This document shows, in pieces, positions 1-8,635 of a DNA stretch of 63,697 nt. This stretch comes from Acidobacteriota bacterium. GTDB taxonomy: Bacteria; Acidobacteriota; Terriglobia; Bryobacterales; Bryobacteraceae. The position numbers and the translations under genes are program-made. The stretch's first letter is position 1, and each line of letters starts with the position of its first letter. Under the pieces are notes generated by a model, which made no database searches, was not told the DNA's origin, and was given only the letters and a program-made list of their open reading frames with translations. The stretch spans positions 1 through 63,697 of the forward strand of contig JAFDVU010000012.1 of assembly GCA_018268835.1 (NCBI GenBank), written 5' to 3'.

Positions 1-1681
1 TCATGGAAATCCCGCTCCCCTGCGCCGTCTCAAAAGTCAGGTTGCTCTTGTACGTAAGGGACCCCGCAGGCGTCACCGTTGTTTCGTTCGTCTGTAGAGT
101 CCCGAACGACCCATACCCCCCACAGCGGGTGTTGTGCAGGTATGTGCCGCCCGTGACCTGTGTGGACGCGATCTCAGACGATCCTAGACCGGAGGCATCG
201 CACAGAAACAGTGAGTTAGAGACCGACGTGGGCGGAGTCCATTCGCCGGAATCCCCCATGTTGCGACCGCTGAACCCGCCGATGAAGTTGGTCAGGGCGT
301 TTCCAGTGAGCAGCCCGGCGATATAGTGCGGGTTCACCCCGTAGGCAGTGTCAAGGAATATATACACATCGTCAATGCTGCTGGCGATGGTTGACCAGGA
401 ATAGTTCGCCCAACCGGCGGGGGGAGACAAACGCCAGAAGTTGTGTTGGAAAAGGACAGGACTCGCGGCTGTAGCAGATTGCAGCTTTAACTCCCTGCCG
501 AATACGTTCCCGGTGACGGTGTAATCCTTCATTGGTATTACGCTTCCGTTGGGATTCTGGGTGCCTTGGTCCATTACATTGTTCTGAAACAGTCGCACTC
601 CTCCGGAATTTGCCACGCCAGAAGCGATGTACACGTTGGTCGCCAAGAGATCCCCTTGGTAGCGTACAGGGGTATTCTTGAAGGTGTTGCCGTTGAAGGT
701 TACAGGAGCGCCTCCATTATTGGCTCCGAACGCCACAACCCCGCAGGTGTCGAAGGTGTTGTTCTCCAAATCGTTAGGGTAAATCCACCCGCCCCCGACG
801 GCTTGGGTGTAGAGTCCATAGGTGTAGGCGTCCCCGACGTTCTTGAACAGTACATTTTTGAACGTGACCCCCAGCCCATACGAAACGCTGGCCTGCTCAA
901 TCGCGGTCGTTCCTCCATACCCCTGCATCGAGCACTGGGACGAAGTGCAGTCCGTGGTCATCACACGCGAGTAGATGTTAGTCCCCTCAATCCGGTACAT
1001 CCCGCCCGCCGCTTGGGTCATGTCCATGTAGAGGGTCACGCCGGGGCTGATAGTGAAGGCGTTGAGAGTGTTTCCGTAGCCGGAGTCCACTAACAGCGTG
1101 CCCCGCACGTAAGTGTTCGCGGCAACTGTCAGAGTCCCGTTCACCCCGATCTTGATTGCCGCCGTGCCCCCGGCAATCGCGCACGTCATAGCCCCCGGCA
1201 GCGTTGCCCCCGTGCCGCCGGTACCCGCCACCGTGATCGTTGGACACGCCGAATAGACGCCCCTGTCGTAGATGTACGGGGTAACCGCGCCCTCCGAGGT
1301 CACATAGCACCCCACGCCGCCTCCGCGAACTGCTGTCCCGCCACTCAGCGAAGCTCTACAGGACGTGTACCCCGTGCCGCCGCCGCCCGTGATGCTCTGG
1401 AGGTATGAGGTAACCGGAGCTGCGCCGTTCACGCCGATAATCAGGCCGGGGACGTCCTGAGTCACGGCGTGGTTGATCGTCACCGTATCTCCGGAGCCGG
1501 GATACCCGCTGGCTGGATTGCCGTTGCCGCGCCACGGCCCCGCCGCGCCACTGTCCGACCAGGTGCCGGCTCGCACAGAGGTCCAAACGGCGCTTTGCGC
1601 GGGAGCGGCGGCTGCAAGGAGCAGCAGGATCAACTTGTTTATGTTAGTTTGAGACACTGGAGACTGAAAATGCAAACTCAT
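1..1681 (-). CDS. Secreted G8-like / right-handed beta-helix protein, partial (C-terminus beyond left edge)
   Basis: On the minus strand an ATG at 1681 opens a frame that stays open for 560 codons to the window edge, so the 3' end is missing. Residues about 15-30 form a hydrophobic signal peptide ending in an APAQS-type site. Just after it, TWSDSGAAGPW and GSGDTVTINHAV resemble the start of a G8 domain, found in extracellular carbohydrate-binding or processing proteins. The rest is rich in Gly, Asn, Thr and short beta-strand repeats such as LENNTFDTCG, FNGNTFKNT and LFQNNVMDQG, typical of parallel beta-helix (pectate-lyase-like) folds. It contains several Cys. Codon use (GGG, GTA, ATA, TTA) and GC content differ from the neighbours, which hints at acquisition by transfer. 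The precise substrate is unknown; the fold call is by pattern only. Confidence 0.7.
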   Translation of the reverse strand, partial: MSLHFQSPVSQTNINKLILLLLAAAAPAQSAVWTSVRAGTWSDSGAAGPWRGNGNPASGYPGSGDTVTINHAVTQDVPGLIIGVNGAAPVTSYLQSITGGGGTGYTSCRASLSGGTAVRGGGVGCYVTSEGAVTPYIYDRGVYSACPTITVAGTGGTGATLPGAMTCAIAGGTAAIKIGVNGTLTVAANTYVRGTLLVDSGYGNTLNAFTISPGVTLYMDMTQAAGGMYRIEGTNIYSRVMTTDCTSSQCSMQGYGGTTAIEQASVSYGLGVTFKNVLFKNVGDAYTYGLYTQAVGGGWIYPNDLENNTFDTCGVVAFGANNGGAPVTFNGNTFKNTPVRYQGDLLATNVYIASGVANSGGVRLFQNNVMDQGTQNPNGSVIPMKDYTVTGNVFGRELKLQSATAASPVLFQHNFWRLSPPAGWANYSWSTIASSIDDVYIFLDTAYGVNPHYIAGLLTGNALTNFIGGFSGRNMGDSGEWTPPTSVSNSLFLCDASGLGSSEIASTQVTGGTYLHNTRCGGYGSFGTLQTNETTVTPAGSLTYKSNLTFETAQGSGISM

Positions 1682-1816
1682 TAATTATTGACCTGTTGGA
1701 GCGCGCGGTCAATAGGCTGCATGGATAATCTTGTCCGATCGCCGTGCCGTGGCCTAGGAGGACTAGGGGTTTGAGTACTATACTCAGTAGCATGGTTACT
1801 AGTTGCCGGAAGCGAA

Positions 1817-3064
1817 TCAGCCCGCCTGCAACTCGTGCAATCGCCGCTCGAGATACTTTACCTCGATCGGATTGGTAGCCAGGGCGATCGCCTGTCCGTA
1901 AGCGGCCGCGGCTTCGCGATGCCGGTGTAGCCGCCGCAGTAAATCGGCGCGCGCCGCGTGAAACAGATAGTAACCTTCCAGCCCGCCCCTGTTCCCCAGC
2001 TCTTCGATACGATGCAGGCCCTCTTCCACCCGTCCGCTCATGGCCACGGCCGCCGCGTGGTTGAGCGCGATCACCGCGGACGGTGTCATCTCCAGGAGTA
2101 TTTCGTACAGAGCCGCGATCTGCGGCCAGTCCGTCTCCTCCGGGCGCCCGGCGCGCGCGTGCAGCGCGGCGATGGCGGCCTGTATCTGATAGGGCCCCGC
2201 CGGACCCGCGCGCAGCGCCGTCTCCACCAGGGCCAGACCCTCGGCGATCGCTTCCCGATCCCAAACTCCGCGATCCTGTTCTTCCAGGGTGACGAGTTCT
2301 CCGTTGACGGAGCGAGCATCCCGCCGCGAGTGGTGCAGCAGCATCAGCGCCAGCAGGCCGCGATTTCCACCGTCCCCCGGCATCAGCTCGCAAAGCACGC
2401 GGCCCAGGCGGATGGCTTCGGCGCACAGATCGGCGCGCACCAGTTCCGTGCCGGAGCTGGCGGCGTAGCCCTCGTTGAAGATCAGATAAACTACCGCCTG
2501 CACCGCGGACAGCCGCTCCGGCAGCCGGTCCACCGGCGGCACCTCGTAGGGAATCCGCGCTTCCTGGATCTTCCGCTTCGCGCGCACCAGGCGTTGCGCC
2601 AGCGTCGCTTCCGGCAGCAGGAACGCCTTGGCGATCTCCGGCGTGCTCAACCCGCCCAGGGTGCGCAGCGTGAGCGCCACCTGCGCTTCCATGTTGAGCG
2701 CCGGGTGGCAGCAGGTGAAGATCAGGCGCAGCCGGTCGTCGGGAAAAGTCATCCGATCTTCTTCGATGTCCGTGAGCGGGAAAGCGGCCGCCGGCGTCTC
2801 ATAAGCCAGCGAGTCCTGCCGGTCGCGCCGCGTCCGCTCCCGGCGCGCGGCATCGATCAGCTTGCGATGCGCCGCCGCCATGATCCACGCCGCCGGATTC
2901 CGCGGAAGTCCCTTGACCTGCCAGGAGGCGAGCGCGGACGCGAAGGCTTCCTGCATGGCCTCTTCGGCGCGGTCGAAGGACCCGCAGATTCGAATCAGGG
3001 CGGCCAGGATCCGCCCCGACTCCGCGCGAAACACGTCCTCCGCCGCAGCGCGGACGTCAGCCAT
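1817..3064 (-). CDS. ECF42-type RNA polymerase sigma factor with C-terminal TPR-like extension
   Basis: A 415-residue extracytoplasmic-function sigma factor. Region 2 lies at about residues 10-80 (DRAEEAMQEAF, AAWIMAAAHRKLIDAARR) and region 4 at about 110-170 (LSTPEIAKAFLLPEATLAQR). The FTCCHPAL motif at 116-123 and the long helical extension from about 180 to 415 are characteristic of the ECF42 group. In that family the extension contributes to activity, there is no classical anti-sigma factor, and the gene is usually next to a DGPF/YCII protein. That is what is seen here: its start overlaps the end of the DGPF gene by 8 bp, so the two are probably co-transcribed and translationally coupled. 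It directs RNA polymerase in the cytoplasm; its regulon cannot be read from this sequence. Confidence 0.93.
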   Translation of the reverse strand: MADVRAAAEDVFRAESGRILAALIRICGSFDRAEEAMQEAFASALASWQVKGLPRNPAAWIMAAAHRKLIDAARRERTRRDRQDSLAYETPAAAFPLTDIEEDRMTFPDDRLRLIFTCCHPALNMEAQVALTLRTLGGLSTPEIAKAFLLPEATLAQRLVRAKRKIQEARIPYEVPPVDRLPERLSAVQAVVYLIFNEGYAASSGTELVRADLCAEAIRLGRVLCELMPGDGGNRGLLALMLLHHSRRDARSVNGELVTLEEQDRGVWDREAIAEGLALVETALRAGPAGPYQIQAAIAALHARAGRPEETDWPQIAALYEILLEMTPSAVIALNHAAAVAMSGRVEEGLHRIEELGNRGGLEGYYLFHAARADLLRRLHRHREAAAAYGQAIALATNPIEVKYLERRLHELQAG

Positions 3065-3437
3065 TGCCGCCGGCGGTGTATGGCCGCGCCAGCAGCAGCG
3101 GCCGGATCTCGATGCAGCCCTCCGATCCCTTGCACGCGGTCGGAATCATCGCCGCCCACTCGATCGCCTCGTCGAGATTCTCGCAGTCGATGATGTAGTA
3201 GCCGGCCAGGTGTTCCTTGGTTTCGGCGAAGGGCCCGTCGATCACCAGTGCCTTCCCGCCCTCCACCCGGACCGTGGTGGCGGTGCGGGTCGGCGCCAGC
3301 GGTTCGGCCCCTTCCAGCACGCCCTTGCGCGCCGCCTCTTCGATCACCTGCCCGTGCCCGGCGCGGATTCGCGCGTCCTCCTCCGCGTCCAAACCGTCAG
3401 GCGATTCCGTCGAATACACCAGCAGCATGTAGCGCAT
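3057..3437 (-). CDS. DGPF/YCII-domain protein, partner of ECF42 sigma factor
   Basis: A 126-residue protein of the YCII-related (DGPF) family. The diagnostic DGPFAETKEHLAGYY stretch starts at residue 67 and the N-terminus MRYMLLVYS is typical of the fold, a small ferredoxin-like dimer. Members are the standard genomic companions of ECF42 sigma factors, and this one lies directly upstream of that gene with an 8 bp overlap. The biochemical role of the family is not established; regulation or sensing of a small molecule has been suggested. The DinB-like gene upstream is 24 bp away on the same strand and is probably in the same transcript. Confidence 0.92.
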   Translation of the reverse strand: MRYMLLVYSTESPDGLDAEEDARIRAGHGQVIEEAARKGVLEGAEPLAPTRTATTVRVEGGKALVIDGPFAETKEHLAGYYIIDCENLDEAIEWAAMIPTACKGSEGCIEIRPLLLARPYTAGGNG

Positions 3438-3461
3438 CGTCGATGCCCTCCCCGTCTGCGG

Positions 3462-4094
3462 TCACTTCGGCGGGAAGCCCGCGTCGGCCTTCACTTCCAG
3501 GATCTGGCCCGTGTGGCGCGCGGCGTGTCCGGCGGCCGCCAGTATCCACTGGTAGCCGTCCATGGTTTCATACTCGCCGTTGGAAATCGCCTTCATGGGC
3601 GCCGAATCGATCGCGTGCCCCCGCAGATCCGGCGCGTTCTCCAGGCGGCGGAGCAGTTCCGCGTTGCCCTGCGCCAGCGCCTCGAGGGATTCCTCGGGCG
3701 TCACCCGCCCGGCCGGTTGCAGCGCGTCCGGCCCCTTGAACCGAGCCGTCCGGTTCGGGAATCCCTCGATCACCAGGGCGTCCGCGCGCCGGCAGTCGCG
3801 CTCCCTCGGCGGAGCCGGTGCCTCTGCCAGCCGCTGGCTCACCGGGCCTACCACCACCGAATGCACCGTCGCTACGTGCTCCACGATCTCCGCGATGGAC
3901 CAGCGGTCCGCCGCCGGCTTGAATTTCCACTGCGCCTCCGATAACCCCCTGGTCGCGGCGACCAGTTCGTCGTGAGTCTGTTGCAGGAACCGCTTGGCCC
4001 GGTCGATTTCCTCCGGCGTCAACGCCGGTGCCCCCGCCACTGCCGATCCGCTGCCGCTGTCCATCGCGGCCATCGCTGCTGTGTCCGGTTTCAT
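3462..4094 (-). CDS. DinB/YfiT superfamily protein
   Basis: A 210-residue protein with the four-helix-bundle pattern of the DinB superfamily. Two histidine clusters, EIVEHVATVH in the middle and HAARHTGQI near the C-terminus, fit the three-His metal site of this family. RWSIAEIVEH is a common DinB-like signature. Family members are metal-dependent thiol transferases or damage-inducible proteins of unknown reaction; the substrate cannot be told here. The first 25 or so residues are low complexity (Ala, Gly, Ser), so the start could be somewhat later. It is the first gene of an apparent three-gene minus-strand unit with the DGPF protein and ECF42 sigma factor. Confidence 0.85.
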   Translation of the reverse strand: MKPDTAAMAAMDSGSGSAVAGAPALTPEEIDRAKRFLQQTHDELVAATRGLSEAQWKFKPAADRWSIAEIVEHVATVHSVVVGPVSQRLAEAPAPPRERDCRRADALVIEGFPNRTARFKGPDALQPAGRVTPEESLEALAQGNAELLRRLENAPDLRGHAIDSAPMKAISNGEYETMDGYQWILAAAGHAARHTGQILEVKADAGFPPK

Positions 4095-4228
4095 ACGTTT
4101 CTCCCGTTTCCTCGAAGTGCGAACGCCCGGGTAAAGGTACGTTCAATGGTACGACGGGCAGATCCGGAAAAATCGACGGCCCCGGCAAAATAATCTCGAT
4201 GCCGCGGGACTCGTACCGGCGCGCGCGT

Positions 4229-5656
4229 TCAGTGCGTGGAGAACTGGCGGGGCAGCGGCAGCGACGCCTCTAGAACCGTTCCCTGTCCCGGTCCGGATTC
4301 GATGCGGAGGTGTCCGCCCAGCCCATCCACCCGCTCCTGCATGCCGATCAGGCCCAGCCCCTTCGTGCGGGCCGGCGTGAAGCCGCGTCCGTTGTCGCGC
4401 ACGGTCACGGTCACTTGCCGCTCTTCCACGCGCAGTCCGATGGCCACCAGGTTGGCGTTGGCGTGCCGGCAGACGTTGTTTAACGCTTCCTGCACCAGCC
4501 GGAAGATGCAGGTCTTGTGCTCCTCGGGCAGTTCCTGCGGCAGTTCGTCGGCGGCCACGTCGATCCGCAGATCCGTCGATCGCGCGATCTGGTGCGCCTG
4601 CCATTGCAGCGCCGCCTGCAATCCCAGGTCGTCGAGCATGGAAGGGCGCAGCAGCAATGCCACATTCCGTACCATCGTGAGGGATCCTTCCACCAGCTCG
4701 CGGATCCGGTCCACGCGGCCGCGCAGCACCTCCGGATAAGATGCCAGCACGCCCGCCAGATCGTGCAGTTCCAATTGCACCGCGGATAGCGATTGGCCGA
4801 CCGCGTCGTGCAACTCCCGCGAGATGTTCTTTCGCTCGTGTTCCTGTGTCTCCACCAGCTTGGCCGAAAGGTCGCGCAATTCCTCCCGCGCGCTGGTGAC
4901 CTCCCTCAGGTGGCTGCGCGTGCGCCGCTCCAGGCGCAGGATGTGGACCGTGCTCGCCGACGCCTGGATCAAGCCCAGCAGGAACATCACCGCCAGCGCC
5001 AGCATGGAGCGGTTGCGCAAGCCGGAGAACATTTCAAGCAGCCGGCTGTCCCGCCGCACCAGGTTCTGCTGATTCACGGCCGCGATCTTGTCCGCGATGC
5101 TCAGGGTGCCCGCGCGCCGGGGCAGCACCTCGTCGCGCAGAAACGCATAGCCGTGTGCGCTCCGCTGTGCGGCATCCCAGCTCAGCACCGGATCCATCGC
5201 CCGCCAGTAATCCTGGACCTCCTCCTTCAGCGACGCCCACAGCTTCTGGTCCGTCGGCTGCGCCGGGATGGCCCGTCCGGAGAGGGTGGACAGAATCTCC
5301 TGCCGGGTGTGGATCAGCGCCATCCGGCTCTGCTCGGCGCGCGCCGGATCCGGCTCCAGCAGAAAGTCGCGAATATAGGTGCCGGATAGGTAGAGAGCGG
5401 AGCGGATTTCGTCGAGCTGGCCCGATTGTTCCAGGAACGCGCTCAGCGTTCGTTCGTTGCTCGACCGCAATTGCGCCACCACGTGGATCGTGTTCACGCC
5501 GGAGAGCGCCAGCAGCAGCAGCAGTACGCCGAAGCCCAGCACCAGCGCGGTCCTGGTGGTCAGCAGGCGCCGCGTAACCTGCGCGGAGGCGTCCCGGTCC
5601 CCGCTCCGCGCGAAGGAAGGTTGCTGGCCCGGCACGTCAGCGCTCTTGACCCGCAT
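4229..5656 (-). CDS. NarL-type sensor histidine kinase (HisKA_3 / HATPase_c)
   Basis: A membrane sensor kinase of about 475 residues. A first transmembrane helix lies at about 31-54, then an extracytoplasmic helical sensor of about 165 residues resembling four-helix-bundle (CHASE3/4HB) domains, then a second helix at about 217-240. The dimerisation and phosphoacceptor motif is ERKNISRELHDAVGQ, with His near residue 283. The ATPase domain has the N box (VQEALNNVCRHA), G1 (VRDNGRGF) and G2 (GLGLIGMQERV). It should autophosphorylate and pass phosphate to the response regulator encoded directly upstream. I chose the ATG at 5656, which overlaps that gene by 20 bp; in-frame TTG codons at 5683 and 5686 are alternatives that would add ten arginine-rich residues. 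The signal sensed is unknown. Confidence 0.92.
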   Translation of the reverse strand: MRVKSADVPGQQPSFARSGDRDASAQVTRRLLTTRTALVLGFGVLLLLLALSGVNTIHVVAQLRSSNERTLSAFLEQSGQLDEIRSALYLSGTYIRDFLLEPDPARAEQSRMALIHTRQEILSTLSGRAIPAQPTDQKLWASLKEEVQDYWRAMDPVLSWDAAQRSAHGYAFLRDEVLPRRAGTLSIADKIAAVNQQNLVRRDSRLLEMFSGLRNRSMLALAVMFLLGLIQASASTVHILRLERRTRSHLREVTSAREELRDLSAKLVETQEHERKNISRELHDAVGQSLSAVQLELHDLAGVLASYPEVLRGRVDRIRELVEGSLTMVRNVALLLRPSMLDDLGLQAALQWQAHQIARSTDLRIDVAADELPQELPEEHKTCIFRLVQEALNNVCRHANANLVAIGLRVEERQVTVTVRDNGRGFTPARTKGLGLIGMQERVDGLGGHLRIESGPGQGTVLEASLPLPRQFSTH

Positions 5657-6326
5657 GCGCCGCCGCGGCGGTCTGCGTGTCAACAACCCCCCTTCGGACT
5701 GCGTACAGTATCAGGTCCGCCAGGCTGTGGAGGCTCAGCTTCTGGAAAATGTGCTGGCGGTGGCACATCACCGTGGTCGGGCTGATGTTGAGGATCGACG
5801 CGATATCCTTATTCGCCTGCCCCTCGGCCAGCAATTGCAGGATCTGCCGCTCCTGGCGCGAGAGCTGATCGTAACTGTCCTGAACCTCGCGTTTGCCTAG
5901 TTCGCGAACATACTCTTCGGCCAGTATCTTACTCACCTTCGGGCTGAAAAATGCTCTCCCCTGGTTGACCGCGCGCACCGCCTCCACCATTTCGAATTCC
6001 GCCGAGCTTTTCAGAACGTAACCCCGCGCGCCGGCCTTGAGCGCGCTCAACAGGTAGCACTCGTCGGCGTGAACCGTGAGCATCACGATCTGCACGGCCT
6101 CCGATTCGGCCGAAATCTGGCGCGCGGCTTCAATGCCGTTCAGATTCGGCATCCCGATATCCAGCACCGCCACCCGCGGCGCCGCCTGGCGGGCCAGTTC
6201 CACCGCTTCCCGCCCGTCCGAGGCTTCGGCGATGACCTCCAGGTCCGGTTCGTGCTCCAGGAGTGTCTTTAAACCGCGCCGTATGATCGCATGATCATCG
6301 GCCACCAGAATTCGTACCTTGTCCAT
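5637..6326 (-). CDS. NarL/FixJ-family response regulator
   Basis: A 229-residue two-domain response regulator. The receiver domain shows ILVADDH at residues 6-12, the phosphoacceptor Asp56 in VLDIGMPN, and the switch lysine in GYVLKSS. The C-terminal LuxR-type helix-turn-helix (LSRQERQILQLLAEGQANKDIA, ISPTTVMCHRQHI) binds DNA. The frame is open further upstream, but the ATG at 6326 (MDKVRILVADD) fits the family start exactly. It is cognate to the kinase gene that follows, with which it overlaps. A divergent RraA-like/RND efflux operon begins about 315 bp away, so control of that operon is plausible but inferred. Confidence 0.94.
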   Translation of the reverse strand: MDKVRILVADDHAIIRRGLKTLLEHEPDLEVIAEASDGREAVELARQAAPRVAVLDIGMPNLNGIEAARQISAESEAVQIVMLTVHADECYLLSALKAGARGYVLKSSAEFEMVEAVRAVNQGRAFFSPKVSKILAEEYVRELGKREVQDSYDQLSRQERQILQLLAEGQANKDIASILNISPTTVMCHRQHIFQKLSLHSLADLILYAVRRGVVDTQTAAAAHAGQER

Positions 6327-6383
6327 ACCATACGTCCGCTGATCACCTCGATCATGACGGCTGTGCCGCCACGATCGGAATCC

Positions 6384-6417
6384 CCTGGATCTAGGATTTT
6401 CAGGTGAAAACTCCAGG
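6384..6417. promoter_or_regulatory. Nested dyad between divergent two-component and efflux operons
   Basis: The 315 bp region 6327-6641 separates the response-regulator gene (minus) from the RraA-like gene (plus) and holds no gene. Within it CCTGGA (6384-6389) pairs with TCCAGG (6412-6417), and nested inside TTTTC (6397-6401) pairs with GAAAA (6406-6410) around AGGT. It lies about 60 bp upstream of the response-regulator start. It could be an operator for a dimeric regulator or part of a leader. No clear -35/-10 pair was found on either strand. Confidence 0.35.
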
Positions 6418-6641
6418 ATCCCTCCCCCGCCGCGCCCGCTAGCCGGTTGTACCCTTGCGTACCGGGACTCCGCGCGTCGAGCCGGCGCCGCCCGCCACGA
6501 CGGTCGCCGTACCGGCCAATCCATTCCTTTTCTTCGTGGACTACATCGACTCAGGGATGTCGGCTCCCGCCGGCGTTCCGCTACGATTCTGAGCGTGGGG
6601 ACCGAAACGCCCGCTGTTTCGATGCTCTCCTCCCGCGACTT

Positions 6642-7355
6642 ATGCTTTCAACCGGCATCCCCCCAGAAGATCTAGAGGCGCTCCGGCGCATCGATTCGTG
6701 CACGCTGGCCAATGCCATTGAAGTGCTCAATGTGCGCCCGCGTAACGAAGGGTTCACCCACTCCGAGATTCCCTGCCGCTTCCCGCGCCTGCCCCCGGTG
6801 GTGGGCTACGCCGTAACCGGAACCGTGCGATCCGCGGCGCCTCCTATCGGGGGACGCTGCTACTACGATCACATCGAGTGGTGGCGCTACCTGGAAAGCG
6901 TCCCCTCGCCGCGCATCGTCGTGCTGCAGGATCTCGACGAGAAGCCCGGAGTCGGCGCGCTGTTCGGCGAGTTGCACGCCCGCATCTGTATGGCGCTGAA
7001 CTGTGTCGCCCACATCACCAACGGAGCCGTTCGCGATCTGCCCGCGATCGAACGGCTCGGCTTTCAGCTGTTCGCTTCCCACCTCTCGGTCTCCCATGCC
7101 TACGCCCACGTCGTGGATTTCGGCGAGCCGATAGAGATCGGCGGGCTTCCCATCCGGTCGGGCGACCTGTTGCACGCCGATCTCCACGGCGTACAAACCG
7201 TTCCCTTAGCCGCCGTGAAACAATTGCCGGCCATCGCCAGCGACATCCTCAGCGGCGAACAAGTCTTCATTCAGATGGGCATCGACGGAAACTTCTCGGT
7301 GGAGCGGCTCGCCGCCGAAATCCGGGCCCATGCGGAGGCGCAAAAATGCAAATGA
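6642..7355 (+). CDS. RraA-like / HMG-CHA aldolase family protein
   Basis: A 237-residue protein of the RraA/4-hydroxy-4-methyl-2-oxoglutarate aldolase fold. Visible family features are the early TLANAIEVL helix, VGYAVTGTVRS, the glycine-rich GALFGELHA loop and ITNGAVRDL (the Arg-Asp pair near residue 131 corresponds to the catalytic or metal-binding NGxxRD motif). Family members are either divalent-metal-dependent retro-aldolases or RNase E regulators; with no RNase E context, an aldolase or lyase role is more likely, on an unknown substrate. The start ATG at 6642 was chosen because homology begins there; the upstream open frame is arginine and proline rich with no family resemblance. Its stop overlaps the start of the efflux adaptor gene, so it may share that operon. 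Confidence 0.8.
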   Translation: MLSTGIPPEDLEALRRIDSCTLANAIEVLNVRPRNEGFTHSEIPCRFPRLPPVVGYAVTGTVRSAAPPIGGRCYYDHIEWWRYLESVPSPRIVVLQDLDEKPGVGALFGELHARICMALNCVAHITNGAVRDLPAIERLGFQLFASHLSVSHAYAHVVDFGEPIEIGGLPIRSGDLLHADLHGVQTVPLAAVKQLPAIASDILSGEQVFIQMGIDGNFSVERLAAEIRAHAEAQKCK

Positions 7356-8611
7356 AACGTCGTTGTTCCGCCGGTCTCGCCCGGCGTTCCTTCCTCGCCG
7401 CCGTCCTCCTGGTGGCCGGCCTGCTATTGGCCGTTGGATGCTCCAATTCCCGCGCGCACGCCAGCAGCGCCGAAACACCCCAGGCTGCGCTCTCCTCGGT
7501 CGGCGTGACTACCGTGACACTCAAGCCCATCGGCCGTACCCTTACCGTATCTTCCGAACTGGTGCCGTTTCAGGAGATCGATGTCTACGCCAAGGAATCG
7601 GGCTACGTGTCCGACCTCCGGGTGGATTACGGCTCCCGAGTGAAAAAGGGCGACCTGATGGCCGTTCTGGAGATCCCCGAACTCAAAACCCGGCTGGCGC
7701 AGGACGCCGCCGCGATTCAACGAGCCACCGACCAGGTGACCCACGCCGAGCACGAGGTCAGCCGCATCAAGGCGACATACAAAGTCGCACACCTCGAGTA
7801 TGTCCGGCTCTCCGGTGTCGCCCAAACGCGGCCCGGCTTGGTCGCGCAACAGGAGATCGACGACGCCGAGGGCAAGGACCTATCCACGCAAGCCCAGGTC
7901 GAGGCCGGCGAATCCGCCTTGCTCGCCGCGCAGAGCCAGCTCGACGTCGCCAAAGCCCAGGCGCAGCAGGACCAGATCCTGTACGATTACGCGCGAATCA
8001 CCGCGCCCTTCGCCGGCGTTGTCACCCAGCGCTACGCCAACCTGGGAACCCTGATGCAGGCCGGAACCAGTTCGAGCACCCAGGCCATGCCCCTGGTGCG
8101 GCTCTCCCAGGACGATCTCTTCCGCCTCGTCATCCCCGTGCCGGAATCCTACGTGAAGTACATCAAGGTCGGCGACGCCGTTTCCGTGCGCGTGCCCTCG
8201 CTGGATAAGTCCTTCCCCGGACGTGTCACCCGCTTCTCGGTCGACGTTTCCGAGGATACCCGCACCATGCACACCGAAGTCGATATCCCCAACCCGTCCC
8301 ACATTCTGATGCCCGGGCTGTACGCCGACGCGACTCTTACCCTGGAGCACCGGGACAAGGCGCTGGTCGTCCCCTTGAACGCCGTCACGCAGACCGGCGA
8401 CGCTGCCTCCGTCTTCACCGTGGACCAGAACGACCGGTTGCAGAACCGCGACATCCGGCTCGGCATGGAAACCGCCAGTGAGGCCGAGGTGCTGAGCGGG
8501 TTGAACGAGGGTGACCGCGTGGTGGTCAGCGATCGCAGCGGCCTCAAGCCCGGTACGCAGGTCCGCCCGCAAACCGTCGAGGTCCTCCAATACCAGGGTG
8601 AAAGCAACTAA
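7346..8611 (+). CDS. RND efflux periplasmic adaptor (membrane fusion protein), lipoprotein
   Basis: A 421-residue HlyD/AcrA-type adaptor linking an inner-membrane RND pump to a TolC-like channel. The N-terminus has a basic stretch, a hydrophobic segment and a lipobox LLAVGC at about residues 27-32, so it should be a periplasmic lipoprotein. Next come the barrel-sandwich motif (GYVSDLRVDYGSRVKKGD), a helical hairpin at about 110-215 (Gln/Ala rich, DYARITAPFAGVV after it), the beta-barrel and the membrane-proximal domain. The start ATG at 7346 sits 7 nt after a GGAGG (7334-7338) and overlaps the preceding stop; an ATG at 7352 forms an ATGA overlap and is the alternative. It is followed by pump and outer-membrane genes in the same orientation. 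Confidence 0.94.
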   Translation: MQMKRRCSAGLARRSFLAAVLLVAGLLLAVGCSNSRAHASSAETPQAALSSVGVTTVTLKPIGRTLTVSSELVPFQEIDVYAKESGYVSDLRVDYGSRVKKGDLMAVLEIPELKTRLAQDAAAIQRATDQVTHAEHEVSRIKATYKVAHLEYVRLSGVAQTRPGLVAQQEIDDAEGKDLSTQAQVEAGESALLAAQSQLDVAKAQAQQDQILYDYARITAPFAGVVTQRYANLGTLMQAGTSSSTQAMPLVRLSQDDLFRLVIPVPESYVKYIKVGDAVSVRVPSLDKSFPGRVTRFSVDVSEDTRTMHTEVDIPNPSHILMPGLYADATLTLEHRDKALVVPLNAVTQTGDAASVFTVDQNDRLQNRDIRLGMETASEAEVLSGLNEGDRVVVSDRSGLKPGTQVRPQTVEVLQYQGESN

Positions 8612-8635
8612 GTAGAGTATTCCGGAGCACTCTTC

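Noticed and set aside
566..1093. Plus-strand open frame of 175 codons
   Set aside because: It is the mirror of the minus-strand secreted protein gene, which has a signal peptide and coherent repeat pattern across 560 codons.
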